NCBI GenBank assembly: GCA_024638625.1
Contig: JAHEJY010000012.1
Location: 1 to 39,272, forward strand
Direction: 5' to 3'
Length of the DNA stretch: 39,272 bases
Origin: Actinomycetes bacterium
GTDB taxonomy: Bacteria; Actinomycetota; Acidimicrobiia; Spongiisociales; SHLN01
Of this stretch, positions 23,667 through 31,974 are shown one piece after another. The notes beneath the pieces are model-generated. The model was not told where the DNA came from. It saw only the letters and a program-made list of their open reading frames with translations, and did not search any database. Position numbers and translations under genes: made by a program. Positions within the stretch are counted from its first letter, which is position 1. Every line of letters begins with the position of its first letter.

Positions 23667-24878
23667 ATGCATTTCCGGAGACTGGAATCGGGCGACCTGG
23701 AAGCCCTGGCCCGGGTGGCTCGCCTCGCCTTTGGGAATGACATCGGCCGACCGGCCGATCAGATGCTTGGTGGGATCGAGATGGACCGCTTTTTCGGAGC
23801 GTTCGATAACGATGTGCTGGTCGGCGCAATTGGTGCGTATTCGTTCCCGATGACCGTTCCGGGCGGTAACTCGCTGCCTGTCGCGGGCACCACCCTTGCG
23901 GTGGTAATGCCCACCCACCGTCGGCGAGGGATTCTGACCGAGCTCATGAAGCTTCACTTTGATGAATGTGTCGAGCAGGGGGACCATGCGGCGGGCTTAT
24001 GGGCTTCGGAGGCGGGAATATATGAGCGATTCGGATATGGTCGTGCATTTGATCGCCTCGAAGTCGAGATCGATCGTCCTTCGAAACTCAGACCGCGGTC
24101 GCCCCGGTCGGGCTCGCTGCGGCTTGTAGAGGACGACGAGGCGCGGTCCGCGTTGCGAGAGGCTTGGCGCAACCTTGTCCCGCTCCGATCCGGTCGGTCG
24201 GAACGTTCGGAGGATTGGTGGACGTGGTCCGTTTTCTCCGACCCGATGGAAGAGAGGCTCGGTTACTCGCCTTATCGATTTGCCGTCGTCGATATCGACG
24301 GTCGGCCGGGTGGGTACGTCAAATATCGCTCGAAGCTCGACGTGCCTGGCAATTTTCGACTGCGCGGCAAGATCGAGGTCGAAGAGCTACACGCCGTGTC
24401 CGATGAAGCCGAGGCTGCGTTGTGGGGGTTTGTCGTCGAGCACGACCTCGTGAGCGATGTACATGCCGGCAACCTTCCGACCGATTCGGTGATCGCGTCG
24501 ATTCTGGTCGACCACCGAACCGCCCATCGGCGCCTGGTTGAGGGTGGCTGGTTTCGTCTGTTTGATGTCCCGGCGGCATGGGTAGCGCGCTCGTACTCCC
24601 ATGACGGTCAGCTGGTCGTCTCCGTGACAGATCCCATGGTTCCCGCCAATGACGGAACCTGGAGGTTGACCGTGACGGACGGTATCGGAGTGTGTGAACG
24701 GGTCGATGGTGAACCGGATCTCACAGCCCGACCGCAGGCGCTCGGAGCAACGTACTTTGGAGCCGTGACCTGGCGTGATGCCCATGCTGCCGGCCTTGCG
24801 GAAGCATCGCCCGGCGTGATCGCGCGTGCCGATCGCATATTCGCGGCTGACACCGCACCGTGGTTTGACTTCTTTTGA
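23667..24878 (+). CDS. Eis-like GNAT acetyltransferase
   Basis: Eis proteins are hexameric N-acetyltransferases with broad amine substrates. This one is 403 residues, the family size. The N-terminal GNAT domain contains LPVAGTTLAVVMPTHRRRGI (acetyl-CoA-binding loop) and ASEAGIYERFGYGRAFDRLE, holding the tyrosine thought to act in catalysis. A second GNAT-like fold and an SCP2-like C-terminal domain follow, ending APWFDFF, where the last residue's carboxylate is part of the active site in Eis. The start is ATG 23667. The stop overlaps the hydrolase start by 4 bases (TTGA). The physiological substrate is unknown. Confidence 0.9.
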   Translation: MHFRRLESGDLEALARVARLAFGNDIGRPADQMLGGIEMDRFFGAFDNDVLVGAIGAYSFPMTVPGGNSLPVAGTTLAVVMPTHRRRGILTELMKLHFDECVEQGDHAAGLWASEAGIYERFGYGRAFDRLEVEIDRPSKLRPRSPRSGSLRLVEDDEARSALREAWRNLVPLRSGRSERSEDWWTWSVFSDPMEERLGYSPYRFAVVDIDGRPGGYVKYRSKLDVPGNFRLRGKIEVEELHAVSDEAEAALWGFVVEHDLVSDVHAGNLPTDSVIASILVDHRTAHRRLVEGGWFRLFDVPAAWVARSYSHDGQLVVSVTDPMVPANDGTWRLTVTDGIGVCERVDGEPDLTARPQALGATYFGAVTWRDAHAAGLAEASPGVIARADRIFAADTAPWFDFF

Positions 24879-25672
24879 ATCACAAGTTCGCAACGTCCCG
24901 TGGCTCAATGACGTACGCCACCGCCGGCGCGGGTGATTTGACGCTGCTGTTGATCCACGGGTACACGGGAAGCAAGCACGATTTTGCGCCACATGTCGAC
25001 GCGCTTGGGTCAGGTCGTCGAGTGATTCGCGTTGACCTCGCCGGTCACGGAGAAAGTGAGCATAGGGCGGAGTACTCAACGGCGGCGCTGACGGGGGAGC
25101 TCATCGAGTTCCTCGATGTGGTCGGTGGGCCTGTTCATCTTTTGGGGCATTCCATGGGCGGTCGAATCGCGCTCGAGTTGGTACTTGCCCGACCGGACCT
25201 CGTGTCCTCTTTGATACTGATGTGTACCACGTACACCGACTTCGGCCTCAACCGACCAGAAGCCGAGCGCCAGGCGAGGCTGCGGTTCGCCGCCTGCGGC
25301 GAAGACGATCGATCGCCGGATGATCCGGCCCAGCGGTTGTATCTCGAGTCGGTCGACGATGCCTGGATGCTCGAACAGGATTCAGTGAAATCACGACTCG
25401 ATCCGTTGGCGCGTCAACAACTCGGCGCCGAGATCTTTGGCGGAGGCCTCGCCTCGCTGGAATCGAGATTGGCCGATATCGCCACGCCGACCACCGTCAT
25501 GACCGGTTCACTCGACCTGCCGTATGTCGAGCCATCACGGGTGATGACAACCTCGATCCCGCACGCACGCGCAGCTGTGATCGAGGGTGCCTACCACGTC
25601 CCCCAGTTGACTCACGGATCAACGTGGTTGTCAATTGTCGACGACCATATTGATGGGACTAGAGCCAGATGA
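24875..25672 (+). CDS. Alpha/beta hydrolase (MenH-like)
   Basis: The 265-residue protein has the alpha/beta hydrolase core: oxyanion-region LIHGYTGSKHDF (27-38), VDLAGHGES (53-61), nucleophile elbow GHSMGG (91-96; S93), and the catalytic His in EGAYHVPQLTHG near the C-terminus. The pattern resembles MenH and other small-molecule hydrolases or C-C hydrolases. The start is TTG at 24875, which overlaps the Eis-like stop by 4 bases; an ATG at 24908 is the alternative but would cut the first strand. The coupling suggests a shared pathway with the acetyltransferase. No men genes are nearby, so a MenH role is unproven. The end overlaps uppP by 14 bases. Confidence 0.85.
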   Translation: MNHKFATSRGSMTYATAGAGDLTLLLIHGYTGSKHDFAPHVDALGSGRRVIRVDLAGHGESEHRAEYSTAALTGELIEFLDVVGGPVHLLGHSMGGRIALELVLARPDLVSSLILMCTTYTDFGLNRPEAERQARLRFAACGEDDRSPDDPAQRLYLESVDDAWMLEQDSVKSRLDPLARQQLGAEIFGGGLASLESRLADIATPTTVMTGSLDLPYVEPSRVMTTSIPHARAAVIEGAYHVPQLTHGSTWLSIVDDHIDGTRAR

Positions 25673-26411
25673 GCGTGGCTGCGCCGAGGACGAAGCAGTA
25701 GACGGCGAATGGCCCGAGTCCGAAGCGGGTCAATGCTCGAACGAGCAAGGCAATTGCCGCGTAGCCACTGATTGCCGCTACGACAAAGCCCACCAGGTTC
25801 TCGCCGGACAGATTGAAGGACGTGTCCAAAAGTTGCTTGAGCGTGGCTCCGGCGATAGCCGGTACCCCCAGCAGGAACGAGAATCGGACCGCGTCGTTAT
25901 CCGAGAAATCCCGGAACAGGGCCATGGTGATGGTCGAACCCGATCGCGAAATCCCGGGAATGAGCGCAAAGGCCTGGGCTGTTCCTACGAGCATTGCGTC
26001 GGACATCGTGCTGCTTTCGAACTGTCTGGTTCCCCCCCGGAACCGGGTTGACAGAACAAGGATGACTCCTGTTGCCAGCAGCGCAACTCCCACCCAACGA
26101 GGCTTTCCGAAGGCTTCGTCGAACCAATCCTCAAATGCGAGACCGAGGATTGCGACCGGCAAACTGGCGGCGGCCAGAAGCAGAACCAGCCGCCTTGGTT
26201 CGGGGGCGTTGACCCGAAGTAGCATCCGTAGATCTTTCCAGAAGTACACGACAACGGCGAGTAGCGTCCCAGCGTGGAGGATGACTGAGGTGGTGAGATC
26301 CGGTGCGTCACGGCCGAAAAACTCGGGTATGACAACAAGGTGTCCGCTGGAGGAAATGGGAAGGAACTCGGTGAGCCCCTGTACGAGGCCCCAAAGTATG
26401 GCGTCGAGCAC
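25659..26411 (-). CDS. uppP: Undecaprenyl-diphosphatase
   Basis: UppP removes a phosphate from undecaprenyl diphosphate to recycle the lipid carrier of cell-wall synthesis. From the GTG at 26411 it is 250 residues with about eight membrane helices. The first conserved block is VQGLTEFLPISSSGHLVVIP and the second is IPGISRSGSTITMALF, both catalytic. The GTG gives the standard start LDAILWGLVQGLTEF; TAACCT ends 7 bases before it, which fits a -10 box for a leaderless transcript. An ATG at 26453 would add residues and overlap the divergent dehydratase gene, so it is less likely. The call is secure; the exact start is not. Confidence 0.92.
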   Translation of the reverse strand: MLDAILWGLVQGLTEFLPISSSGHLVVIPEFFGRDAPDLTTSVILHAGTLLAVVVYFWKDLRMLLRVNAPEPRRLVLLLAAASLPVAILGLAFEDWFDEAFGKPRWVGVALLATGVILVLSTRFRGGTRQFESSTMSDAMLVGTAQAFALIPGISRSGSTITMALFRDFSDNDAVRFSFLLGVPAIAGATLKQLLDTSFNLSGENLVGFVVAAISGYAAIALLVRALTRFGLGPFAVYCFVLGAATLIWL

Positions 26412-26437
26412 GACGATCAGGTTAGGTGATCCTTCGA

Positions 26438-27418
26438 ATGTCGCGACCGGCATTGCTTGAGTTTCCTGACATCCTGGCGGCAGCGGGACGGTTGTCCGGT
26501 GTTGCGAACAAAACGCCGGTGCTGACGTCACGCACCTTGAACGAGCTTCTTGGCGCAACTGTCTTCATGAAGGCGGAGCAGTTTCAACGGGGAGGTGCGT
26601 TCAAGTTCCGAGGTGCGTACAACAAGATCTCGCAACTCGAGGACCCGGTTGCGCTCATCGCGTATTCGTCAGGCAATCACGCTCAGGCAGTGGCACTCGT
26701 GGCCCGTATCAAGGGACTGCCTGCGACGATCGTCATGCCTGAAGACGCCCCCGCTGTGAAACTGCGAGCAGTCAAGGAATATGGGGCCGACGTGATCACA
26801 TACGATCCCGTATCCGAGGACCGCGGGGAGATCGCAGCGAGGCTCGTGACCGAACGAGGAGCCGACCTCATCCCGCCCTACGACGACCCGCAGGTGATGG
26901 CCGGTGCCGGAACATCGGCTATGGAACTGATCGACGAGGTCGGAGCCCTCGACGTTCTGGTGGTGTGCATCGGGGGAGGTGGCCTGATCGCCGGATGCGC
27001 GACCGCGGCCCATTCCATGTCGCCAGGTATCCGGGTCATCGGGGTCGAGCCCGAAGATGCGAACGACACGGCACTGTCGATGGCGGCAGGCAAACGGGTA
27101 GTGATCGACGCGCCCCGGACGGAGGCTGATGGACTGAAAGTGATCACGCCCGGCGTTCTCACCTTTCCCATCATTCAGCGTCTGGTGGAATCGGTGGTTA
27201 CGGTGACAGGTCCGGAAATCGTGGACGCGATGGCGTTTTTGTTCGAGCGAATGAGTCTGGTTGTCGAGCCGAGTGGTGCGGTGGCGCTGGCGGCGGCCAT
27301 GGCAGGTCGGGTGAACCTGGAAGGCAAACGTGTCGGAATCATCATCTCAGGGGGAAACATCGGACCAGAGCGGTTTTGTCGTCTGGTTTCCTCACCCTGG
27401 AACAATCAGCACGATTAG
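26438..27418 (+). CDS. Threonine ammonia-lyase (PLP-dependent)
   Basis: This 326-residue fold-type II enzyme deaminates threonine to 2-oxobutanoate, or serine to pyruvate. The PLP lysine sits in QRGGAFKFRGAYNKI, the substrate loop is YSSGNHAQAVALVAR, and the phosphate-cradle glycines are in CIGGGGLIAGCATAA. The C-terminal ACT-like regulatory domain of biosynthetic IlvA is absent, so it is probably a catabolic TdcB-type or a serine racemase-like enzyme. The ATG at 26438 is preferred; a GTG at 26426 would add four residues. The gene is divergent from uppP. Threonine versus serine preference cannot be read here. Its end overlaps the convergent SAF gene by 27 bases. Confidence 0.9.
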   Translation: MSRPALLEFPDILAAAGRLSGVANKTPVLTSRTLNELLGATVFMKAEQFQRGGAFKFRGAYNKISQLEDPVALIAYSSGNHAQAVALVARIKGLPATIVMPEDAPAVKLRAVKEYGADVITYDPVSEDRGEIAARLVTERGADLIPPYDDPQVMAGAGTSAMELIDEVGALDVLVVCIGGGGLIAGCATAAHSMSPGIRVIGVEPEDANDTALSMAAGKRVVIDAPRTEADGLKVITPGVLTFPIIQRLVESVVTVTGPEIVDAMAFLFERMSLVVEPSGAVALAAAMAGRVNLEGKRVGIIISGGNIGPERFCRLVSSPWNNQHD

Positions 27419-27904
27419 CGAACCGGAGATGTTGGCTCTGGCTACGGAGGTCGCGTCTTCGGGCGCCACTGCTATCAGTCCTGTTGGCGGCCCGAATCCA
27501 TCATCGTCTGGTGTCGCAGCAAGAACCAGCGACTCCACTGGTTCTCCGTGCTGGTCGACCAGGAGAACCAGTCGCGTGCCGGGCGAGAGAAACGATGGCA
27601 GCTCGACGGGGAGCGACCACCAACCGTCCGGAGCCAGCACCTCACCCAATACGGCAGGCGTGAGCGGGGTCCCGGCCGGCAGGTCGATACGGGCGACGAA
27701 GGGGAGCCCATCGACCGATGGCAAGACCCCGGCCGGGATCTGGCGCCACTCCACCTCGTCGATCGTTACCCCCGCCGGCACATCTGCCATCAGATACGGG
27801 TGTGATGAGACCGCTTCGGGTCGGTACTCACCGTACAAACCGACAACCACCAATACGGCTGCACCGAACCACCGCCAGATCGGCGGTCTCTTCATCCAAT
27901 ACAT
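27392..27904 (-). CDS. SAF-domain membrane protein
   Basis: This 170-residue protein has a single N-terminal membrane helix (WRWFGAAVLVVVGLYGEYR) followed by an extracytoplasmic SAF-like domain with YLMADVPAGVTIDEVEWRQI and ARIDLPAGTPLTPAVLGEVL. SAF domains occur in CpaB (Flp pilus assembly), flagellar FlgA and antifreeze-like proteins. No pilus genes are nearby, so the role is unclear. I chose the ATG at 27904 because GGTGG stands six bases ahead; ATG 27895 is also possible. The convergent dehydratase gene overlaps its 3' end. Confidence 0.75.
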   Translation of the reverse strand: MYWMKRPPIWRWFGAAVLVVVGLYGEYRPEAVSSHPYLMADVPAGVTIDEVEWRQIPAGVLPSVDGLPFVARIDLPAGTPLTPAVLGEVLAPDGWWSLPVELPSFLSPGTRLVLLVDQHGEPVESLVLAATPDDDGFGPPTGLIAVAPEDATSVARANISGSLIVLIVPG

Positions 27905-27977
27905 CGCACCACCGTATGTGAGAACCGACGGTAAGTAAATGGACCGGTACGGCGCGAAACTCGAGAATAAGGAACGA

Positions 27978-28007
27978 TTGGCGTTGAACACAGAAAGTGG
28001 TTATGTT
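27978..28007 (+). promoter_or_regulatory. Possible promoter upstream of galU
   Basis: TTGGCG (27978-27983) and TATGTT (28002-28007) are spaced by 18 bases in the 273-base gap (27905-28177) before galU. The gap otherwise shows no convincing gene. The match to -35 and -10 consensus is moderate and no experimental support is available here. Confidence 0.25.
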
Positions 28008-28177
28008 GGTGCACAGCCCGCTGGAAGTGCAGATACGCTGATCTGTGACATGCGGACTTGGGACAACAATCGAGCTCTCGGTGACAACGGTCGGGACGGA
28101 CGGAAAGAAGGGGACCAGATGTGTAGGGGATCTAGGACACCGGTTGCGCGCACGACCAGCATCACAGGCGCGAACGT

Positions 28178-29005
28178 ATGACCATCGAGGTTGCGGTTAT
28201 TCCGGCCGCGGGGCGGGGCACGCGCATGCGGCCTATTACACGTGCGCTTCCGAAATCTCTCGTTCCGGTCGTTGACCGGCCCGCCGTGCAATGGGTGGTC
28301 GAAGAGGCAGTCCGGGCCGGGGCCACTGAGGTCTACATCATCGTCGACGCCGAGAGCCAGGAACTCGTCGAACGTCATTTCAACTCGGCAGAAGAAGAAC
28401 CGCTGCCCGGGCTCGAAGACGTAACCGTTCAGACGCTCATACAGCCCGCTCCCCGGGGACTCGGTCACGCGGTGGGTGTGGCGGAGGAGGCCGTTGGGGG
28501 TCGCCCGTTTTATTGCTTGCTGGTTGACAACCTGGCCATCCCGGGCGAGGACGTCCTGGCCGACATGGCCGAAGCGCGCAATGGCGGTTCGGTCGTCTGC
28601 GTCCGTGATCTTCCGGAGGAGTATCTCGATCGATACGGATTCGTGGTTCCCGGTCTGGTCCGTACAGACGCCGTACTCGAGATATCCGGGGCGATTGAGA
28701 AGCCAGGTATCAAGAACGCACCTTCGAAACTCGGCCTGGTCGGTCGGTACCTCTTTTCGGCCGAGATCTTCGATGCGATCTCAGAGTCGGCGCCGAGCGT
28801 GGGCGGCGAGGTGCAGTTGACGGACGCCATCGACAAGGTTGCCGGAGAGGGCCTTTGCCGGGCCTTCATCACGGAGTACGAGCTCCTGGATGTGGGTCTC
28901 CCGGAGTCGTACTTGCAGGCGCTCACGAGGCTGGCATTGGCCCACCCCGATCATGGTGCCCGCAATACGCAGATCATTGAGGATTCGTTGACCGAGAACC
29001 GGTAG
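28178..29005 (+). CDS. galU: UTP-glucose-1-phosphate uridylyltransferase
   Basis: GalU makes UDP-glucose from UTP and glucose 1-phosphate, for envelope polysaccharides and glycolipids. The 275-residue protein starts with the nucleotidyltransferase loop VIPAAGRGTRMRPITRALPK, followed by LVPVVDRPAVQWVVEEAVRA. Later stretches YGFVVPGLV, GAIEKPGIKNAPSKLGLVGR and GGEVQLTDAIDKV are the GalU substrate-contact regions. The ATG at 28178 is the first plausible start. It is followed after 10 bases by moaC and then a membrane protein gene, a set typical of actinobacteria. The assignment is strong. Confidence 0.94.
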   Translation: MTIEVAVIPAAGRGTRMRPITRALPKSLVPVVDRPAVQWVVEEAVRAGATEVYIIVDAESQELVERHFNSAEEEPLPGLEDVTVQTLIQPAPRGLGHAVGVAEEAVGGRPFYCLLVDNLAIPGEDVLADMAEARNGGSVVCVRDLPEEYLDRYGFVVPGLVRTDAVLEISGAIEKPGIKNAPSKLGLVGRYLFSAEIFDAISESAPSVGGEVQLTDAIDKVAGEGLCRAFITEYELLDVGLPESYLQALTRLALAHPDHGARNTQIIEDSLTENR

Positions 29006-29015
29006 CCTCCTGGGC

Positions 29016-29489
29016 ATGGATTTGCCCCACCTGGATGAGAGCGGCAGTGCGCGCATGGTCGATGTGAGCGCCAAGACAGAAACGGTGAGAGTGGCGGTTG
29101 CCGAAGCCGTCGTCGAGATGTCTCCCGACGTTCGGGATCGAATCACTGCTGCCGAGCTCCCCAAGGGCGATGCGGCAGCTGTCGCCCGGATCGCTGCCAT
29201 TCAGGCGACCAAGAAAACGGCCGATCTCATACCGCTCTGTCACCCTCTGTCGCTATCTGGAGTTGACGTCCGGGTCGAGCCGACCGATGAAGGTATCCGG
29301 TTGGTGGTGACGACGAAAACCACCGGCCCAACGGGAGTCGAGATGGAAGCGCTGACGGGTGCCGCGGTCGGGTCGTTGGCTATCTACGACATGATCAAAG
29401 GGATTGATCGTGCTGCTCGCGTCCGGCATGTGCAGTTGCTCGAAAAGAGCGGCGGTCGCAGCGGTCATTGGCGTCGGGATGACTTGTAG
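29016..29489 (+). CDS. moaC: Cyclic pyranopterin monophosphate synthase (MoaC)
   Basis: MoaC converts the MoaA product to cyclic pyranopterin monophosphate, an early step of molybdenum cofactor synthesis. The 157-residue length is normal. The conserved motifs are present: ARMVDVSAKTETVRVAVAEA at the start, KTADLIPLCHPLSLSGVDV, TGVEMEALTGAAVGSLAIYD and the C-terminal MIKGIDRAARV followed by KSGGRSGHWRR. The ATG at 29016 lies 10 bases after galU. moaA and other cofactor genes are not in the window. Catalytic residues are in place, so an active enzyme is expected. Confidence 0.97.
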   Translation: MDLPHLDESGSARMVDVSAKTETVRVAVAEAVVEMSPDVRDRITAAELPKGDAAAVARIAAIQATKKTADLIPLCHPLSLSGVDVRVEPTDEGIRLVVTTKTTGPTGVEMEALTGAAVGSLAIYDMIKGIDRAARVRHVQLLEKSGGRSGHWRRDDL

Positions 29490-29538
29490 CCGGGCTTGCC
29501 GACTAGTAACGTGACGCCGGATTACTGAGGCGGAAGCA

Positions 29539-29949
29539 GTGTTGACAGTCACCATTTGGGTACTCCTGCTGGGGGGTTTGTGGGGAGCGTTCGTGCTCCC
29601 TTCTTTCCTTGATTCCGGAGCCGATTCGCCGGCCCGCTCCACGCGCTCGTTTCAGGGCGAAATCGCAAAACTCGCAGCATTGAATACCTTCGATCCCGTG
29701 GCCAGAGCTCGTCGCGAATTGAGAGCCAGGCGCCGGCGGACGGTTTCGGTCCTGGCGTCGCTGGCTGTCATCACACTTGCCCTCGCGCTGTGGCGTCAGA
29801 GCTGGACGGTGTTTGCGGTCAATGTCATCTTCGATGCGTTCCTCATCGCATACGTGATAAAGCTCGTAGAAATACGCAATCGTGAGCTTTCGCCAGTCAT
29901 CCCGCTGGCTGCCCCCGAAACTCCGATTACCGAAGTGGTCAACGGCTGA
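29539..29949 (+). CDS. Small membrane protein, probably SepX/GlpR-like
   Basis: The 136-residue product has an N-terminal membrane segment (about 3-23, with LLLGGLWGAFVLPSFLDSG), a basic stretch (VARARRELRARRRRTVSVLA) and two more hydrophobic segments (73-91, 95-110). Actinobacterial membrane proteins encoded beside galU and the gephyrin-like moeA gene show this plan; in Streptomyces and Corynebacterium they are SepX and GlpR, linked to cell division. The position next to galU and moaC supports the idea. The sequence similarity is limited to the plan and start motif, so this is inference, not a firm call. GTG at 29539 is the start. Confidence 0.7.
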   Translation: MLTVTIWVLLLGGLWGAFVLPSFLDSGADSPARSTRSFQGEIAKLAALNTFDPVARARRELRARRRRTVSVLASLAVITLALALWRQSWTVFAVNVIFDAFLIAYVIKLVEIRNRELSPVIPLAAPETPITEVVNG

Positions 29950-29967
29950 TACCGCGCCCTGTTGGGC

Positions 29968-30693
29968 TCAGGCGAGGTCATCCAGGTAGAGCGGCAACAT
30001 CTCTCGCCAGGTGGGCCAATCGTGATCGTGGCCCTCGGACCATAGATCAACCCGATTGGGGATCATTTGTTGACCGAGGATGTGGGCCATCTTCCACGTC
30101 TCGCCCTGGTCTTCCCAACGGCCCTGGCCCGTCGCAAGAACAATGAAGCGGGATCGTAGAAGCGCGAGCTGGTCGTCATCGGCCAGGCCAGGAAGGAAAT
30201 GGATTGGAGAGCTGAAATAGAAGTCGTCCTCCCAATGCCCTCTGAGCCAGTTGCTCAGGTCGTAGGTACCACTCATACCTATCGCCGCAGAAAAGACGTC
30301 GGGGTGTCGGCACAGGGAAGCGACAGAGTTGAACGCCCCGATGGATGCTCCCGCTGCGACGAGCTCGATGTGATCAGCTCGAGTGTCGAGGCGCACGGCG
30401 GGCACAACCTCTCGATAGATCATCTCGTCGAACCGGTTCTGCAGCCACATCGAATGGCGCGGGTCGTCGCCCTGCAACCAGGATCTTCCGGCGATGCTGT
30501 CAATGCTGAAAACCTTGATCCTCCCTCCTTCAATCAATGGCGCCAGTGCGTCGATGAGACCATGGCGCTCGATCTCTCTTGCGTCCCCGCCTGCAGTGGG
30601 AAACAAGAGCACGGGCCGGCCGAAGTGACCCCATCGCACCAGATGCACCCAGGATTCCACTCGATCCGAATACCAGCGAGTTTCCTCGATCAC
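29968..30693 (-). CDS. Alpha/beta-fold esterase (COG4947-type)
   Basis: This 241-residue protein looks like the small esterases grouped as COG4947. It has the strand WVHLVRWGHFGRPVLLFPTA, the nucleophile elbow GASIGAFN, and the His in SEGHDHDWPTWREMLPLYL. Other conserved stretches are VFSIDSIAGRSWLQG and IGMSGTYDLSNWL. It has no signal peptide, so it is cytoplasmic. Its start overlaps the ATP-grasp stop by 4 bases, so the two are coupled. Together with the Fes-like gene further upstream this gives two esterases around one ligase. The substrate is unknown. Confidence 0.85.
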   Translation of the reverse strand: MIEETRWYSDRVESWVHLVRWGHFGRPVLLFPTAGGDAREIERHGLIDALAPLIEGGRIKVFSIDSIAGRSWLQGDDPRHSMWLQNRFDEMIYREVVPAVRLDTRADHIELVAAGASIGAFNSVASLCRHPDVFSAAIGMSGTYDLSNWLRGHWEDDFYFSSPIHFLPGLADDDQLALLRSRFIVLATGQGRWEDQGETWKMAHILGQQMIPNRVDLWSEGHDHDWPTWREMLPLYLDDLA

Positions 30694-31937
30694 GCGCCTG
30701 TGAGCCGGTCGGATTCGGTCTGGCGCCAGAATTGGATGAGCCCCCAGAAATGGTCTGTGAACCTCTCGACTTCGTGCTCCGGAAACATGCGGGCGACCTT
30801 TGCATGAACCGTATCGCGCGCTCTGTCGGTTCCAAAGTATTCGAGTGTGAGCTCGTCCAGGTCGCCGAGATGGGCGGCGCAGAACTCATCAAAACGATCT
30901 GACTCGAGCCGGCGGCGCGCGATGTTGCCGTACTCGCTCAGCTTGTCGCGATAGTCGAGGCCCGAATCGGCCACGTCGAAGAACTCGTCCCAATCCAGAT
31001 TCAAACGCATCGGGCGGTCGGTGGCTGCGCAGAACAAGGACCAACGGATCTTGGCCTTGACCAGCCACGGCACGTGGAAATGCAGTGACGTGACCTGAGA
31101 ATCAGGACACGGATTGGCGAAATCAATGGGATGGAACACCCCGTTCACGCGCAATGACTCGCACGAATTGAAATCCCATCCGAAGAATGAATTGATGGTG
31201 AGAACCATGTCTGAGAGCAGTTGCCATTCGTCACCATCGACGAAATCGAAATCGACTTTGTAGCGATCGTGGAGTGGAGCTCCGGGATCGTAACGGATCA
31301 CGTTGACCTGCGGTCCTACCGCGAGGGCTCTCACAAAGAGGTCGAATGGTTCGGCGGCCTTCTGCAGATGCATGAGGCGGACGCCCGACTCGTTGTAAGC
31401 ACGCTCGAGGTCCTCACCGTTTTCGATTCGCGACACGCCCACCCAGGCACCGCCGTCGAAGGGTTTAAGGAACTGGGGGTACCCGATCTTGTCGCCGATT
31501 CCGGCGAGATCAAACATCCTCGCGTAACTCTCGAGCGTGATCTGCAGGTCGGTTGTCGGTTCGTAGTGCTTGGGCGGAATCATCCAGGTCTCCGGAACCG
31601 GCAAACCCAGGCGCATCATCGCGGCATAGGAGGTGTGCTTTTCCATGGACTGGATCGAGAACGGGTTATTGAGAACGTACGTACCGTCCATGATGATCGA
31701 CTTTTTGATCCACTCCCGACTGGTGTGATACCAATGTGTGAGGCGGTCCAACACGACGTCATAGCTCGCATCCTGATGAAGTGCATACGGCTCGATCGTC
31801 ACTCGATCGACGGAAAACCTGATCTCGTCGTCGCCGACCCCCGCAACCGGATCGAGTTGGGCGATGATGTCCTCGTAGAACGTGGGCCAGCAAAGGTCGG
31901 CGCCGAGGGAGAGTCCGATCTTACGAGTAGTCGTCAT
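30690..31937 (-). CDS. ATP-grasp-type ligase of unknown substrate
   Basis: I do not recognise a characterised family, but the 415-residue protein has an ATP-grasp arrangement. A pre-ATP-grasp domain begins KIGLSLGADLCWPTFYEDI. After it come MEKHTSYAAMMRLGLPVPET (start of the ATP domain), FLKPFDGGAWVGVSRIENGE (a Lys and glycine loop expected to hold ATP phosphates) and VFHPIDFANPCPDSQ (the Asp and Asn expected to bind magnesium). Such enzymes join a carboxylate to an amine or thiol. The C-terminal 100 residues are helical with several Trp and Arg. It lies between two esterase genes; a 37-base gap precedes it and the next gene overlaps it by 4 bases. Confidence 0.8.
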   Translation of the reverse strand: MTTTRKIGLSLGADLCWPTFYEDIIAQLDPVAGVGDDEIRFSVDRVTIEPYALHQDASYDVVLDRLTHWYHTSREWIKKSIIMDGTYVLNNPFSIQSMEKHTSYAAMMRLGLPVPETWMIPPKHYEPTTDLQITLESYARMFDLAGIGDKIGYPQFLKPFDGGAWVGVSRIENGEDLERAYNESGVRLMHLQKAAEPFDLFVRALAVGPQVNVIRYDPGAPLHDRYKVDFDFVDGDEWQLLSDMVLTINSFFGWDFNSCESLRVNGVFHPIDFANPCPDSQVTSLHFHVPWLVKAKIRWSLFCAATDRPMRLNLDWDEFFDVADSGLDYRDKLSEYGNIARRRLESDRFDEFCAAHLGDLDELTLEYFGTDRARDTVHAKVARMFPEHEVERFTDHFWGLIQFWRQTESDRLTGA

Positions 31938-31974
31938 TCGAGGCCTTTGTGGGGTGGGGATTCGTCAACCGAGA

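Noticed and set aside
23272-23829. Minus-strand ORF at the lipoprotein start
   Set aside because: It is in another frame of the lipoprotein and acetyltransferase genes and contains no recognisable domain.
27939-28181. 80-residue ORF ending at the galU start
   Set aside because: The 4-base overlap is attractive, but codon choice is not gene-like, no family is recognised, and the region holds a possible galU promoter.
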